A DNA stretch of 8,718 bases from Bacteroidota bacterium (GCA_024244665.1 JAAEOI010000178.1:1-8718), one strand, 5' to 3'; shown: positions 1-7,644, numbered from the stretch's first letter. Made by a program: numbers and translations. Notes: generated by a model from the sequence alone, not told the origin.

Positions 1-825
1 AAGATTATAATCGGTTGCAGCGCTAACAATTATCGTAAACTCTTTTGCGCCTGTTACCAACAACTGATTACCACTTGAATCCAATTCGCCATCGTTCAAT
101 TTTACGGCAACCCGCGTAGCAAAGTTCATATGGGTTCCACCTTTGCCCGAGCCGCCCGGATTAATATCAATTACATCTTCATCATCGTCAATAATCTGAC
201 TGTCTATACAAAGTACTTTTTTATCATCTACATATTGTTTTATGTCCCTTTCCCGTTCGAACCTTACGGCAGCCTCCATCTTATCACCGTCAAGCGATAC
301 AAAATGAAAAAACATTGCATTGTATTTATCAGAAATAAATGATTCGCGCCGGTATCCTTTTCCATCAATTTCGTACTCAACGGTGTTGATACCGTTTTCT
401 AAATCAAGCTCTCTCCTGTAGTTTTCTGCCTTCTGATGATTCAGTTTAACAAACAAATCTCCCAGGGGCTCATACGAGCGTATAGATGTTGGTGTAATGG
501 TAAGATTATCCATGGCATAAGCCAGTGCTTCAGTGTATTTACCTTTTACGTTTAGTTGCTGAAACATTTTATAATGTTCTCTTACATTTTCGGGATATGG
601 GTCTTCGGGGCAGCCTGCCCAAAGGCTCTCCTCGTTCATTTGGATATGCTCTTCTTCAACTGTTCCGAATATCATTGCCCCCAATCTTCCATTTCCCAAG
701 GGCAGGGCAGAGAACCAATCTTTTGCCGGAGATTTATACCAAAGTTTATCTTTAAGTGTTTGTGGTTTGTTGCATGAGGATATTGCAATTAATGCAACAA
801 TTATGAAAATCAGTTTATGTTTCAT
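1..825 (-). CDS. GH95-family glycoside hydrolase (alpha-L-fucosidase/alpha-L-galactosidase type), N-terminal part
   Basis: The frame is open from the ATG at 823-825 to the window edge: 275 codons without a stop, so the 3' part lies outside. I translated it by hand because it has no stop in the window. Residues 1-18 form a lipoprotein signal: basic start MKHK, hydrophobic core, lipobox ISSC with Cys18, so a membrane-anchored protein is expected. The N-terminal beta-sandwich of GH95 follows, with the hallmark ALPLGNGRLGAMIFG at 40-54 and the QMNEESLWAG block at 62-71. Later blocks such as RSYEPLGDLFV and ATRVAVKLNDGE also fit the family. GH95 enzymes are inverting exo-glycosidases removing alpha-L-fucose or alpha-L-galactose from non-reducing ends. 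The catalytic (alpha/alpha)6 barrel is not in view, so activity and linkage cannot be judged. The gene starts 10 bases after the upstream sulfatase fragment and is surely co-transcribed. An acidic, glycine-rich loop at about residues 215-233 may be an insertion. Family assignment is firm; substrate is open. Confidence 0.93.
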   Translation of the reverse strand, partial: MKHKLIFIIVALIAISSCNKPQTLKDKLWYKSPAKDWFSALPLGNGRLGAMIFGTVEEEHIQMNEESLWAGCPEDPYPENVREHYKMFQQLNVKGKYTEALAYAMDNLTITPTSIRSYEPLGDLFVKLNHQKAENYRRELDLENGINTVEYEIDGKGYRRESFISDKYNAMFFHFVSLDGDKMEAAVRFERERDIKQYVDDKKVLCIDSQIIDDDEDVIDINPGGSGKGGTHMNFATRVAVKLNDGELDSSGNQLLVTGAKEFTIIVSAATDYNL

Positions 826-835
826 TTTTTTGCTT

Positions 836-1387
836 TTAATCTATTTTACTTAATCTTTTTTCAAAAATGCGGCGTTCCTTTTTGACAGGTTTGAACCGAT
901 ACCCTTTGGCCACATTAAACCCCCTTTCGTCGGGGAAATACACAGAACATTCACCAATGTGCCATTTGCCAAAGAATCCTGTTTTATAACCACCTTCGGA
1001 GAGTGCCTGTGCAATTATTTTTTCGGAACTAGGAAGTACACGACGGGAACGTGCCTCGAAATACTGGTCATTTCCACCCCTATATTTGGTTTGGTCGTAT
1101 AACCTATCATCAGGACCTGCCGGACCATTAAAAACATTAGTTAGTTTTGTACGCCCGGGATATTTCCCCGAAAATATAGCCCCTCGCGAAGGTGAGCAAA
1201 CAGGTGCTGCCGAGTAAGCGTTGGTAAACTGAATTCCTTCTGATGCCAGCTGGTCGATATTTGGCGTATCATAAAATGTACTTCCTGCATAGCCTACATC
1301 TTTCCAACCCATGTCGTCAATAAGGATGAGAACAATGTTTGGTGGTTTTAGATAAATGCTTTGTTTCTTTCTTGATCGTTTCTTCAT
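836..1387 (-). CDS. Truncated S1-type sulfatase (N-terminal fragment, 183 aa)
   Basis: This is clearly the N-terminal third of a type I sulfatase, an enzyme class that hydrolyses sulfate esters with a formylglycine. Visible are the first metal ligands in LILIDDMGW (Asp24, Asp25), the CSPSR signature at 64-68 whose cysteine would become formylglycine, SGKYPGR at 73-79, and FGKWHIGE at 139-146, holding the conserved Lys-x-His. Homology appears to fade after ERGFNVAKGY (154-163). A short basic tail ends at a TAA, whereas family members are usually about 450-550 residues. The second metal-binding block (SDNG) and all of the C-terminal subdomain are missing and do not occur elsewhere before the next gene. 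The start is fixed because an in-frame TAA lies 15 bases upstream. No signal peptide is present: a basic MKKRSRKK runs straight into the sulfatase fold, as if the hydrophobic core were lost. The frame itself is clean. It is most likely a deletion remnant and inactive; a shortened but expressed protein is possible. Confidence 0.85.
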   Translation of the reverse strand: MKKRSRKKQSIYLKPPNIVLILIDDMGWKDVGYAGSTFYDTPNIDQLASEGIQFTNAYSAAPVCSPSRGAIFSGKYPGRTKLTNVFNGPAGPDDRLYDQTKYRGGNDQYFEARSRRVLPSSEKIIAQALSEGGYKTGFFGKWHIGECSVYFPDERGFNVAKGYRFKPVKKERRIFEKRLSKID

Positions 1388-1420
1388 GTTTTCTATAAAC
1401 CTTTAATATTTATAAACAGG

Positions 1421-3790
1421 CTATATATCCTTCAATCCATAGCGGTTACATTTATCCATCTGAGCCGGTATAGGTAAAATTGTAAGCTCAGGCAAAGTAT
1501 TATCCGAATACAGCAAGACCTCCTCCCCTTTTTTAATATCCAAAGTGTAGATCCCTTCGCCCTGGTTAAACAATGAGAACTCCCGTTTACCAGATGTACA
1601 TACCGAACCCGATAGGTTTGGGCTGATGCGACAGGGCTCACCTGCAAGGCTCTTGACCCGCACCCATTGGGTAAGACCATCTTTGCGAGCCGCACTGACC
1701 AGAAACGCACCGGGAGTACGTAAATTATGAAAAACCGCTTCAGACCAACTTTCAGGAACAGCCGGAAAAACCCGGATAGTGGCCTGCATCTCTCCGCTTT
1801 CCGGGAACTCATCGTAACACTGCAACAAAAGCTCATGGATATTGTGGGCGGCATAGACCGGGCTCTCAAAACAGGGATTATTACCCTCCTGGTACATACT
1901 GTTCGGGCAGACATTCCGCCAGTTCATAAAGCGGTGTAGCTCATACAGTGCCATGTCTCCATCTCCCAGCAATGCCCACATGGCACTGAGGCCATTGAAA
2001 GTAAATGCTGCTGCACCGCTTTCGCTATTGACCTCGTCGAAGTTTTTCATGGAACGTATCATTAGCTCGCGCTCATCCGGCGTCTTCCCGGTCACCAGTT
2101 GCAGTGGGTGTATCATCTGCAGATGACACCAGTGCCGGTGGGGCCTTTCGAACGGCATCCCTTTTCCGACCATATATCCGCTCTCGTCCACCGGGTAATC
2201 CGTGAGATTATCGAGGATGTCGCGGTATTTTACTAACTCACTATCCCCCACCTTTAGCCGTATTCCTGCGGTTATTATGGCATGGCAAATCCACCTGAGC
2301 ATCGACAATTCGTAGTTGGCATCCGGCGCATCACCATATTCGGGTGAGTGTGATGTGGGTGCATGGTATTTCCCATCGCGTTTCTCCAGACGGTGAATCT
2401 GATAATTTGCAGCACGCTTCATAATCGGATAAATGGTTTCCCGCAGCATATCAACATCCATGCTGCCCCGATAAATCAACCAGCAGGCATGCATGGCCCA
2501 GACCAAATGTCCACCGGTATTTTGAAAATATCTGTCATCAACATCTTTAGGCTGATACAAGTCATGCCCGGTCGTTACCGGCAGATAGGACGAATCCTCT
2601 TGCCATTCCACGGGCCTGACATTTTTAATCAGGTTGCCCTGATACTTGTTGAAGGGCCGGATAAGGGAATTCCCAAGTTCAACACGGTTGGCAGTGGGTA
2701 TCGGATAATAACAATAGGGTATATTAAAATCCCAGTGCGAATCGGGCCACTTCGAGGGTGTCTGCCATATACCTGCCGTGTCTATCATCGCGCGATCTCC
2801 ACGCGTAGCAGACCCCAGTTTGTACATGGTAGTCCAGTAAATCGTCTCAACCTCCGTATCCGGAACGCTGACGAAACTGGCCGGATAATAGGCATGCCAC
2901 CAATCGTAGTGTTTTTGTTTCCAGGCATTGTAGGCTTTCCCGTCCAGCGCACAAACCTTACTGACCGCCTCCACTGCCTCGGCAAGGGGATCGTTAGTTT
3001 CTTTGGGCCATCGATTGGCGATACTTACCACAAGACGCTGTTTCCCCTCTCCTGTATTTATCATTTTCCATGCCGTTACGTGGCGTGATCCTCCCAGCAT
3101 ATCCTGAATACATACATTCACACCGTCCACCACCTTAATCTCAGGATCGGAATTGGGATGGAACACTTCAGTTGGATATTTGGATATGTACTGCTCCCTG
3201 AGACGGGGGAAATCCGCTTCGGTTTTTGCATAGCCCCGCCGGGTGGGCATGGAAGATGCCGGTTTCCAGTTCACAACTACCGGTGCAGCGCCATCGGCCG
3301 TTTCCAGTTCCGTTACAATAACCATGTCCTCAGAATGCGTGAACTGCCTGATCTTTAGTTCTTCTTTCTGTGTTGCAATGGTACCGGAAACTTCCGAGTC
3401 ATAGAGCGACAATCGCAAATCACAATCAATAGGTTTTGTTTCCGGTTTCAGGTAAAACGAGCCAATCTGCAAGCGTGCACGGGTGAAACCACTGAATCCC
3501 TGTGTCATGGGTCGATGCGCCTGCACGTCGCCACGAAAAACCTGCAAACGCATGGCATTATCCTCGAGCCAGGACATCGAGCCCAGCATACCGTTACCGG
3601 TCCACGGGGCCTCCTGCCAGTTGTCCGGCAGACGCTTCCATATCATGTCATGCCGGGATAGAAAGTCCTTCCAGTCAATATCCAGTTCCATTGTCCCCGG
3701 TTTATTGCATGATTGCATCATCGTTGGAACCATCATTGTTCCCAGCATGCCTGCGGAGGTTCTTCCTATGAATTTTCTTCTCGATATCAT
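1421..3790 (-). CDS. Divergent GH95-like glycoside hydrolase, Tat-exported lipoprotein
   Basis: A 789-residue protein. Residues 1-28 combine a twin-arginine motif (SRRKFIG, 3-9) with a lipobox-like MQSC (Cys28), so Tat export and lipid anchoring are predicted. The GH95 N-terminal mark is present in altered form (APWTGNGMLGSM, 61-72). The (alpha/alpha)6 barrel spans about 300-660. Recognisable GH95 blocks are HSPEYG (481-486) with Glu484 at the place of the general acid, the PHRHWCHL block (550-557), MWALLGDGD (604-612), and the end block VFPAVPESW (674-682). Two catalytic-site positions differ by my eye alignment. The Asn-x-Asn pair of characterised GH95 enzymes appears as Asn356-Ile-Pro358, and the Asp-Gly-Asn block appears as Glu642-Ser-Pro. 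An alpha-L-glycosidase of altered specificity is the best guess; NCBI-type naming might be GH95 catalytic-domain protein or a DUF5703-like relative. It lies 13 bases after the propeller gene and 33 bases before the sulfatase fragment. Sampled GC is near 50 percent, higher than in the two genes that follow. Confidence 0.82.
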   Translation of the reverse strand: MISRRKFIGRTSAGMLGTMMVPTMMQSCNKPGTMELDIDWKDFLSRHDMIWKRLPDNWQEAPWTGNGMLGSMSWLEDNAMRLQVFRGDVQAHRPMTQGFSGFTRARLQIGSFYLKPETKPIDCDLRLSLYDSEVSGTIATQKEELKIRQFTHSEDMVIVTELETADGAAPVVVNWKPASSMPTRRGYAKTEADFPRLREQYISKYPTEVFHPNSDPEIKVVDGVNVCIQDMLGGSRHVTAWKMINTGEGKQRLVVSIANRWPKETNDPLAEAVEAVSKVCALDGKAYNAWKQKHYDWWHAYYPASFVSVPDTEVETIYWTTMYKLGSATRGDRAMIDTAGIWQTPSKWPDSHWDFNIPYCYYPIPTANRVELGNSLIRPFNKYQGNLIKNVRPVEWQEDSSYLPVTTGHDLYQPKDVDDRYFQNTGGHLVWAMHACWLIYRGSMDVDMLRETIYPIMKRAANYQIHRLEKRDGKYHAPTSHSPEYGDAPDANYELSMLRWICHAIITAGIRLKVGDSELVKYRDILDNLTDYPVDESGYMVGKGMPFERPHRHWCHLQMIHPLQLVTGKTPDERELMIRSMKNFDEVNSESGAAAFTFNGLSAMWALLGDGDMALYELHRFMNWRNVCPNSMYQEGNNPCFESPVYAAHNIHELLLQCYDEFPESGEMQATIRVFPAVPESWSEAVFHNLRTPGAFLVSAARKDGLTQWVRVKSLAGEPCRISPNLSGSVCTSGKREFSLFNQGEGIYTLDIKKGEEVLLYSDNTLPELTILPIPAQMDKCNRYGLKDI

Positions 3791-3803
3791 AACCAGTTGT
3801 TAT

Positions 3804-4889
3804 TTATTCCCACGCAAGAGTACATTTGCCAACCGCATAAAACCTTTCGCCATCCACCAGCTTCATAGCAGTATAAATAACCGTAAAAGTTCCGTCATCT
3901 TCCTGAATGGCACAGAGTGGTGTACGCATATGATGATCCCCGTCTTCTGCCCAGGTATTATTGCCCGACTGTGCCTTTAGCCTTGTTTCCAGTGGCCAGT
4001 TTACACCATCTTCTGAGATGCTGTATGCAATTTCCTGATCACCGTAAGAATCGAAAATGGCCAAATATCGACCATCATCCAGTTGGCTTACCACCGGATT
4101 CTCTGTAAATTCTTCCACGATGGGAACCGGGTTTGCAGATTCGGGCATCCTTTCCCAGGGGCCGCTGAGCTTGTCGGCGTGCGCCAGTCCAACCGGCCAT
4201 GGTCCCCTGGGGATGTGATAATGACCACCATAGAAAGCATACCACTTATCTCCTGCTTTGTATGGATTAAAAGAGTCCACACCCTGATCTCCTTCCCATT
4301 CCTGTGTGTTTCCGTCGGGTTGCATAATAATATCCACATCCAGGTAAGGGCCCTCTATTCCATCAGGACCACCTACAACCGACCTGGCTCGAAAAATCCT
4401 GCCTTTATAATCCGAATGTTCCAGTTCACCTTTACCTGCATCCCCGCCACGATAAGCTACATAGAAAATATTCCAGGCTTCCTCCTCCTGGTTGTACTCT
4501 ACTCCTGTAAGCCAAACCTCTGAACGCAGGTTGGTGTGAGAACGTCCGGGGATTCGTTCAACCACCGTTGACTGACGTTTCCAGTTTACTGCATCGGTAC
4601 TGGTCCAGTGGGCACATCGCAAATCCAGGTGAGGGCGCCCGAACATTTCATTTACGAACATGTGGTAAACGCCATTGTGTTTTACCAGCTGTCCGGTCTC
4701 AAAGCCTCCTTTGTTATTACTGGCTTTAACATCAGTATGATTGAAGTCAATTACAGGTCCCTGGTGCTCACTTATAACAGTTAATTTTTCTTTTTTTTTC
4801 GCCAGGTTTCCCTGAGCAAATACCGGAGCGATTCCCATTGACATCAAGAAAAAAGTAACACATGTGGGTATAAGCAATCGAATCTTCAT
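3804..4889 (-). CDS. Exported five-bladed beta-propeller glycoside hydrolase-like protein (GH43/GH32/GH117 fold)
   Basis: A 361-residue protein with a Sec signal peptide (MKIRLLIP, hydrophobic core to about 24, likely cleavage VFA|Q at 25/26), so periplasmic or secreted. The rest is a string of short beta-rich repeats typical of the five-bladed propeller fold. Examples are LVKHNGVYHMFVNE (68-81), NPYKAGDKWYAFYGG (208-222), QLDDGRYLAIFDS (269-281) and DDGTFTVIYTA (331-341). Two blades carry the S-x-D-x-x-x-W motif (Ser97..Trp103 and Ser292..Trp298). Candidate catalytic acids by analogy with GH43-type enzymes are Asp48 or Asp53 in the first blade, Asp205 in GVDSFNP and Glu263 in TENPVV; the last resembles the E-x-P general-acid block. 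I cannot assign a CAZy family or substrate. The start is supported by the signal peptide and an A-rich leader (AAAAGAAACGAAAA) just before the ATG. A run of nine A bases lies in codons 31-33. The gene sits between the TIM-barrel gene (36-base gap) and the GH95-like gene (13-base gap). Confidence 0.75.
   Translation of the reverse strand: MKIRLLIPTCVTFFLMSMGIAPVFAQGNLAKKKEKLTVISEHQGPVIDFNHTDVKASNNKGGFETGQLVKHNGVYHMFVNEMFGRPHLDLRCAHWTSTDAVNWKRQSTVVERIPGRSHTNLRSEVWLTGVEYNQEEEAWNIFYVAYRGGDAGKGELEHSDYKGRIFRARSVVGGPDGIEGPYLDVDIIMQPDGNTQEWEGDQGVDSFNPYKAGDKWYAFYGGHYHIPRGPWPVGLAHADKLSGPWERMPESANPVPIVEEFTENPVVSQLDDGRYLAIFDSYGDQEIAYSISEDGVNWPLETRLKAQSGNNTWAEDGDHHMRTPLCAIQEDDGTFTVIYTAMKLVDGERFYAVGKCTLAWE
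4785..4799. repeat. Homopolymer tract (T5-C-T9 on plus strand; A9 in the coding strand)
   Basis: On the coding strand the tract reads nine A, one G, five A and encodes Lys-Lys-Lys-Glu-Lys just after the signal peptide cleavage site of the propeller gene. Such runs are prone to polymerase slippage, and a one-base change here would abolish the protein. It is probably only the codon pattern of a lysine-rich linker. Confidence 0.6.
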
Positions 4890-4925
4890 TTTTCGTTTCT
4901 TTTAAAAGTTGTTTATCTGATTTAA

Positions 4926-7529
4926 CTATTTGGCAGGAATAACCCCAAGGATAACATAACTCCCTTCACCAATCATTTCAATGGTTTGTTTGCCCTTGCC
5001 GTATTCGAACGCATGAACATTCAAATTAGGGAGCGTAGTGGTTTTACTACTGAGATCAGCAATGTCTTCAAGGATAGGATCCAAGCCTCCCCGTTCGTTG
5101 GCATGGGCCACATGTTCCAATGCAGGAACCTGAAGCCATTGTTTTTCCCTTGAGTCAAAATAGCCCACCAGTACTTTTACCGGTTCATTTGCCTCGATTT
5201 CGATACTTAGCTCATTTCCTTTTTCTGCATATTCGTGTGAAAAACGAATACCTGTTAATCCTTTCAATTGCGGGGTGATGTCGTCAATGGTGAAATCATT
5301 ATCTGTAAAAAGTTTGGCTCCTTTTTTTACTTCATAGGTTTCCACGCCCTTGGTCAGCAATTTAAATTTTGCTGCCGGCCAGGGTTTGATATTCTCCTTG
5401 TTAACACGCCAACCTTTATCTTCTTCTATTTTTTCCAGATTAGCCACTTCGGTTTTGAAATCTGCCAGTTCCTGTTCGTATCTCTCTACAAGATGAGACC
5501 AGTGATAAACCTCCGGCCATGGAACACTCTGTCGACCGTGAAATGCATTCGAATAACGATAGGTATCCCTGGTCAGCTCTTCCAGTTTTTTGTAATGTCT
5601 TAAACTCTCTTCCAGGTAAGGAACTGCTTTTGTCATGTATGCTTTATCTCCACTTTTTCTGTAACGGATAATGTTCATGGCTGCTTCAACCTTGGCACAA
5701 TAGTTTTTTGTCATTGCTTCAATACAGTGCATGTCATTGCGTAAGCGCTCAAACTCATCCTTATTTTTTGTCACATAAGGTGCGGCTGCTTCAATTTCCT
5801 TAACTGCTTCTGCCGAAAAGTCAAGCACCTCTTTAATGATTTGTGGCGGTGTTTCGCCCACATGCGGTCTGTTCGCATACTCGTTCTCCACATACTGGTT
5901 TATGGTCTCCCCAATAGGTGAATCGGAGTCATACAACTCCTGCCATACCCTTGCTGTGTGTGGATCGGTAAGCTGTTCGAGTCTCATACCCAATCCCATG
6001 CACTGGCGGTTTCCTCCGGTAATACCGAATCGGCGCAGGATACGTGGCGCACACTCGCCTGAGGCATCATAGGCAGCATATATTTTTTCTGCTGCCTCAC
6101 GTGTACCATATGTTTCGGCAAGTCGTCCAGTCCAATGTTCAAGTTCTTCTGCCGGATCGCGATCTAACTTCCAGCAGTAACGTGCCCATATTTCAAACCA
6201 CAGGCGATCGCGTTCAATTTGGGTAATATCTGCGATGTCGGGTGTATTGGGCCAGTCCCAGTAGGCCAGCGGGTAGAGGTGCAGTCCATTGCCATCCAAA
6301 CGGTCGCGGATTGCCTTGGCAGCATTCCATATAAAACTAAAATCAGCATAGCGGAAAGGTTCCAGATTACTCATCAAATGCACATTTGCCATGTGTGTAC
6401 CACTGTATTTCGACATGTCCTTGTGAAATTGCTGGTATTTACCACGGGGGGTTTCGCTGGTGAGCGATTCGCCATTGTACTTTGACATGCTGAACAGGTT
6501 GGAATAGATTTTTTCTCCTTCGGAAAGTACCTCCTTATGGCTGCCATATTCTACTATATGATGCCCACGCACTACAATTGGAGGAAGTTCTGTCTCGTTA
6601 CGCGCCTTTAGCCCGTCCTTTACGCCCGGTATTATTGTTTGGGTGAACCATTCCACCTGATTTTCACTTCCACTCAATGCTTCTCCAAGACATAGTAACA
6701 AGCCCACATTGGGATATTCCTCAATAAACTTAGCAATTGACTTACGCGTATAGTCTGCCGCCTTTGGTTCCGACTTGCGAAGCTTGGTGCCCAGTCCCAG
6801 AGATTTAGGCAGGTGAATATTATAGAACATCTGAATCAGCCAGATGCCGCGTTTGTCGCACTCGTTGGTCAACCAGTACATCATTTCACGGTTTTGCTGC
6901 AAAATTTCCGGAGAAACCTCAAGTGCCTCGGGGTAATCATCAAGTTGAACCAATGAAGCAAATGGATGACCGTTCCAAAGGTAAAGGGAGTTCATGCGTT
7001 GGCTTACCAGAAAATCAAGGTATTCATTCCAGTGCTCCTTGTCATAAAAGAAGGGAAAGTACTCCGGTTTATAAGGCCATTGATAGTGTCCGCCGTAAGG
7101 ATCCATCTCTAACTTCTGCATACCAATACATGGCCCGCGTAGCTTGAATTCGGGTGCATCGGTTAAATCCAATTCCGCAGGGAAAGCCCCGGTATTGCGA
7201 ATTTGTTCAGCCAGTTCGAGGCAGCCGTACAGCACGCCCGACTCATCAGCTCCCACAACTTCAACAGTATTCTTTTTGAGGCTTTTTAAATGAAATCCCT
7301 CAGGCTTTAGTTTATCCGCATTATCATCTTTCTGAAAACTCACCTTGATGGTGGCTTTTACAGAAAGTTCTTCACATGCCTGCTTTACCTGTTGCGTGGC
7401 ATAATTGATTCGAGGTGATAAACTCTCCTCTTTACAGACAACTTTCAGCTTTCCCTGGGCTAAAGCCTCGCTGTTACCTATGCATGCGAGAATGCATATA
7501 CTTAAAATAATCTTTCGTAATATATTCAT
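4926..7529 (-). CDS. Exported TIM-barrel glycoside hydrolase-like protein with GH67/GH20-like N-terminal domain
   Basis: A protein of 867 residues. I chose the ATG at 7527-7529 because it starts a clear Sec signal peptide (MNILRK, hydrophobic core, ALA|Q near 24/25); the frame stays open to an ATG at 7598, which would add 23 unlikely residues. Residues about 27-125 look like the beta-alpha-beta domain that precedes the barrel in GH20, GH67 and GH115 enzymes. The probable TIM barrel covers 130-431, with strands at RGPCIGM (131-137), NSLYLWNG (180-187), GIWLIQMFYN (228-237), VGLLLCLGEALSG (275-287), PPIVVRGHH (316-324), IYSNLFSMSKYNGE (341-354), MANVHLMSN (380-388) and LHLYPLAYWDWP (416-427). 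Glu283 at the end of strand 4 sits where GH67 alpha-glucuronidases keep their catalytic acid. A helical region (about 440-720) and a beta-rich C-terminal domain (about 722-867) follow. An exo-acting alpha-glycosidase, perhaps on a uronic acid, is my inference; the family is not recognised with certainty. Confidence 0.72.
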   Translation of the reverse strand: MNILRKIILSICILACIGNSEALAQGKLKVVCKEESLSPRINYATQQVKQACEELSVKATIKVSFQKDDNADKLKPEGFHLKSLKKNTVEVVGADESGVLYGCLELAEQIRNTGAFPAELDLTDAPEFKLRGPCIGMQKLEMDPYGGHYQWPYKPEYFPFFYDKEHWNEYLDFLVSQRMNSLYLWNGHPFASLVQLDDYPEALEVSPEILQQNREMMYWLTNECDKRGIWLIQMFYNIHLPKSLGLGTKLRKSEPKAADYTRKSIAKFIEEYPNVGLLLCLGEALSGSENQVEWFTQTIIPGVKDGLKARNETELPPIVVRGHHIVEYGSHKEVLSEGEKIYSNLFSMSKYNGESLTSETPRGKYQQFHKDMSKYSGTHMANVHLMSNLEPFRYADFSFIWNAAKAIRDRLDGNGLHLYPLAYWDWPNTPDIADITQIERDRLWFEIWARYCWKLDRDPAEELEHWTGRLAETYGTREAAEKIYAAYDASGECAPRILRRFGITGGNRQCMGLGMRLEQLTDPHTARVWQELYDSDSPIGETINQYVENEYANRPHVGETPPQIIKEVLDFSAEAVKEIEAAAPYVTKNKDEFERLRNDMHCIEAMTKNYCAKVEAAMNIIRYRKSGDKAYMTKAVPYLEESLRHYKKLEELTRDTYRYSNAFHGRQSVPWPEVYHWSHLVERYEQELADFKTEVANLEKIEEDKGWRVNKENIKPWPAAKFKLLTKGVETYEVKKGAKLFTDNDFTIDDITPQLKGLTGIRFSHEYAEKGNELSIEIEANEPVKVLVGYFDSREKQWLQVPALEHVAHANERGGLDPILEDIADLSSKTTTLPNLNVHAFEYGKGKQTIEMIGEGSYVILGVIPAK

Positions 7530-7644
7530 AGGTAAAGTTTCGCACTTGTTATCAAAGCAGATGATTTCAACCAATTCTGATTTGACATCATATGCCATGT
7601 GTTAGTATATCAGTAATTTATCTTTTCCATTTTCGGATGTTCTG
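7530..7644 (-). other. Largest intergenic gap, no convincing promoter or terminator
   Basis: These 115 bases separate the sulfatase stop from the chosen start of the TIM-barrel gene, making it the widest gap in the operon. I looked for the Bacteroidota promoter pair (TTG and TAnnTTTG). Only a poor match was found: a TTTG preceded by CTGC about 30 bases before the ATG, with TTG triplets upstream. A small inverted repeat (ACAT..ATGT around CATATG, near 7584-7599) is too short for a terminator and has no T tract. The distal 69 bases are in frame with the following gene and lack a stop, which leaves a longer start at 7598 possible. An internal promoter here cannot be excluded. Confidence 0.4.

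Noticed and set aside
525..777. Two overlapping plus-strand open frames of about 75 codons
   Set aside because: Both are antisense to the GH95 lipoprotein gene, whose frame is supported by the hallmark motifs at this very place.
2363..3088. A 241-codon open frame on the plus strand
   Set aside because: It lies fully antisense to the well-supported GH95-like gene, has no family motif, and is a by-product of the GC-richer codon use there.
3483..3980. A 165-codon open frame on the plus strand
   Set aside because: It is antisense across the boundary of two real genes and shows no recognisable domain or leader.
7530..7598. Longer N-terminus for the TIM-barrel protein starting at 7598
   Set aside because: The extra 23 residues would bury the signal peptide; the internal ATG at 7529 begins a textbook signal sequence.
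7584..7599. Short inverted repeat around CATATG in the widest gap
   Set aside because: The stem is only about four bases beyond the palindrome and no T tract follows, so it does not support a terminator or an operator.
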